Of a stretch of 7,788 nucleotides of DNA, positions 6,358 to 7,788 are shown piece after piece. The notes beneath the pieces are model-generated. The model worked only from the letters and a program-made list of their open reading frames with translations. It made no database searches and was not told the origin of the DNA. This stretch comes from an uncultured Verrucomicrobia subdivision 3 bacterium (lineage in GTDB: Bacteria; Verrucomicrobiota; Verrucomicrobiae; Limisphaerales; CAMLLE01). Position 1 is the stretch's first letter. Every line of letters starts with the position of its first letter. The position numbers were made by a program, and so were the translations under genes. The stretch is taken from positions 1 through 7,788 of the forward strand of contig CAMLLE010000120.1 in the NCBI GenBank assembly GCA_946480555.1. Direction: 5' to 3'.

Positions 6358-6608
6358 AACCGCGCCGCTCAATGCGAGACGCAGCTTGAGCGCGTGTTGC
6401 CCGCTTGAAATGGAGCGCAGCCCAGCGACCCGCGGCGACGCCGTCTGCCCGAGGAAACGGGAATTCGAGAACGTCTGCCGTTCATCAGCGGCTGCGACTC
6501 GTTCGGTGCGCTCGGGCGCTGCCGGTTAAAGTTGCTCAGCGCCGCGGCGGGTAGGATTAAACTCTTTACACGTCGAATAACGGTTCGCAGAGTATCGTCG
6601 TGTCTGCC
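6349..6608. other. Divergent intergenic region between the MBL operon and the cyclase gene
   Basis: These 260 bases separate two divergent genes and must hold the promoters of the minus-strand operon and of the squalene-hopene cyclase gene. No gene with a credible start and ribosome site is seen on either strand. On the minus strand a frame stays open from about 6523 to 6349 without a good start codon; its peptide is Arg/Ser/Ala-rich and looks like a translated repeat, not a protein. A TTTACA at 6565-6570 resembles a -35 box for the cyclase gene, but no good -10 box sits at proper spacing, so I do not call a promoter. The stretch 6361-6530 is GC-rich like coding DNA, while 6550-6580 is more AT-rich. 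Confidence 0.5.
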
Positions 6609-7788
6609 ATGTCAGAGAAAAACCGCGCGGGAGACGCATTTCCCCATGGAGCTGCGTCAGGAATCCCGCAGAATTTTGAGGCCGCCATCCGGCGCTCGCA
6701 GGAGTACCTGCTCTCGATTCAAAAACCGGAAGGTTACTGGGTCGGCGAGCTGATGGTCGATTCTACGCTCGTCTCAGACATGGTGGCCTACCATCACTGG
6801 GATGACAGCGTGGATCCCGAATGGCAGCGCAAGGCGGTCAATCATATCTTTTCCATGCAGCTGCCGGACGGCGGCTGGAATATCTACTACGGCGGCCCGG
6901 CGGAAGTGAATGCCACGATCAAGGCGTACCTCGCGCTGAAGCTGGCGGGCGTGCCGGTGACCGATCCGCGAATGCTGCGCGCGCGCGAAGTGGCGTTGAA
7001 CTTCGGCGGGGTGCCGCGCATGAACACGTTCTCAAAACTGTATCTTGCGTTGCTCGGCCTCTACCCATGGGAATACGTTCCCACGATCCCGTGCGAAGTG
7101 CTGCTCATCGGCAAATGGTTCCACGTGAATTTCTGGGACATGAGCAATTGGTCGCGCGCGATGCTCGTACCGCTGGCAATCATCAACCATTTCAAACCCA
7201 CGCGCCTGCCGCGCAATCGCGTCACGCTCGACGAGCTTTATCCTCAAGGCTTCCACGAGCGCGATCTGGCGCTGCCGCCCGATCCCGAGCGGTTTTCGCT
7301 GCGGAACTTTTTCCTCTGGCTGGATCGGCTGCATAAATTCGCGGAAGTCTTCGCGCAGCATGGCATTCATCCGTTCCGCAAACGCGCGTTGAAGAAGTGC
7401 GAGCAGTTCATGCTGGAACGATTCGAAGGGTCCGAAGGCTTGGCGGCCATTTTCCCGGCGATGCTGAATTCCATCATCGCGCTCAAGGCTCTGGGCTATG
7501 CCAACGACAATCCGATTCTTCAGCGCGAATGGAAGGAGTTGACACGGCTCCAGCATGAAACGGAAAACAGCGTCCGCATTGAGCCGTGTTTCTCACCGGT
7601 TTGGGACACTGCCATTGTGGCGATCTGTCTGCGTGAATCGGGAATTCCGGCCGATCACCCACGCATGAAGCAGGCGGCGGAATGGCTGATGGAGAAGGAA
7701 ATCCGGTTCCGCGGCGACTGGTATCAGAAGAACCCCGCCAAGGTGGAACCGAGCGGCTGGGTGTTTGAATACAACAACAAGTGGAACC
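6609..7788 (+). CDS. shc: Squalene-hopene cyclase, 5' part
   Basis: Class II triterpene cyclase that folds squalene into hopene or hopanol at the membrane, the first committed step of hopanoid synthesis. The frame runs 393 codons to the right edge with no stop, against about 630-680 residues for the family, so about 60% is present. QW-type repeats are seen at QKPEGYW (38-44) and QLPDGGW (near 84-90), followed by IYYGGPAEVNATIKAYLALKLAG. LYPWEYVP, SNWSRAM, HPFRKRA and CFSPVWDTA follow in the family order. By recalled alignment with the Alicyclobacillus acidocaldarius enzyme, W332 matches W312 and F386 matches F365, both in the substrate cavity. The catalytic DxDD would start at about residue 395, just past the edge; the last base C fits the Pro before it. 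The position matching Glu45 is Asp57. Start choice: ATG 6609 or in-frame GTG 6600, with AGAG at 6589-6592 slightly favouring the latter. Neighbouring hopanoid genes are outside the window. Confidence 0.95.
   Translation, partial: MSEKNRAGDAFPHGAASGIPQNFEAAIRRSQEYLLSIQKPEGYWVGELMVDSTLVSDMVAYHHWDDSVDPEWQRKAVNHIFSMQLPDGGWNIYYGGPAEVNATIKAYLALKLAGVPVTDPRMLRAREVALNFGGVPRMNTFSKLYLALLGLYPWEYVPTIPCEVLLIGKWFHVNFWDMSNWSRAMLVPLAIINHFKPTRLPRNRVTLDELYPQGFHERDLALPPDPERFSLRNFFLWLDRLHKFAEVFAQHGIHPFRKRALKKCEQFMLERFEGSEGLAAIFPAMLNSIIALKALGYANDNPILQREWKELTRLQHETENSVRIEPCFSPVWDTAIVAICLRESGIPADHPRMKQAAEWLMEKEIRFRGDWYQKNPAKVEPSGWVFEYNNKWN

Noticed and set aside
6299..6529. Plus-strand 76-codon open frame in the divergent intergenic region
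   Set aside because: It overlaps the MBL gene start, has no ribosome site and Arg/Ser-rich composition; more likely non-coding or repeat DNA.
6821..7336. Plus-strand frame of about 171 codons and the opposing minus-strand frame at 7032-7556
   Set aside because: Both lie inside the squalene-hopene cyclase reading frame, which is continuous from 6609 to the edge with conserved motifs.
7380..7600. Loss of a QW repeat in the cyclase near EGSEGLAAIFPAM
   Set aside because: Proteobacterial-type squalene-hopene cyclases, as I recall them, show the same DGLGAI-FPAM pattern here, so it is a normal subfamily feature.

Overview
This is a GC-rich, densely coded bacterial chromosome segment. It has housekeeping and envelope genes on both strands and no phage, transposase, CRISPR or RNA gene that I can see. 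The gene set is a cis-prenyltransferase, a squalene-hopene cyclase, an unusual phosphofructokinase, an exported Skp-like protein, an exported EEP-family hydrolase and an ExoA-like glycosyltransferase. My impression is a Gram-negative from the Planctomycetes-Verrucomicrobia-Chlamydiae group, most likely Verrucomicrobiota. That is recall of family style, not a computed placement.

Layout, left to right. At 2-502 (+) is the 3' two thirds of uppS. At 469-827 (-) is a small type II toxin-antitoxin locus: an apparently intact hicB followed, with an ATGA overlap, by a hicA that matches the family only over its first ~24 codons. At 893-2017 (+) is a 6-phosphofructokinase with a mixed phosphoryl-donor signature. 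At 2159-2689 (+) is an exported, OmpH/Skp-like protein, then at 2713-3753 (+) a membrane-anchored family 2 glycosyltransferase. Facing these is a tight three-gene minus-strand run: an MBL-fold hydrolase of the YycJ type (6348-5536), a SpoU/TrmH RNA methyltransferase (5518-4703) and a secreted EEP-family hydrolase (4694-3807), with gaps of 17 and 8 bases. After a 260-base divergent intergenic region, the 5' part of a squalene-hopene cyclase (6609 onward, +) runs off the right edge, probably two codons before its catalytic DxDD motif.

Functionally the window is a mosaic. UppS (lipid carrier for peptidoglycan and polysaccharides), the glycosyltransferase, the Skp-like protein and the hopanoid cyclase all concern the envelope and isoprenoid lipids. 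The phosphofructokinase is central metabolism, and the minus-strand operon joins RNA modification to two metallo-hydrolases with no obvious shared pathway.

I found no convincing new multi-gene system. The points most worth a second look are the decayed HicA next to a surviving HicB, the Gly/Lys donor-site combination in the phosphofructokinase, and the intergenic DNA around 6344-6530, which may contain a dispersed repeat.
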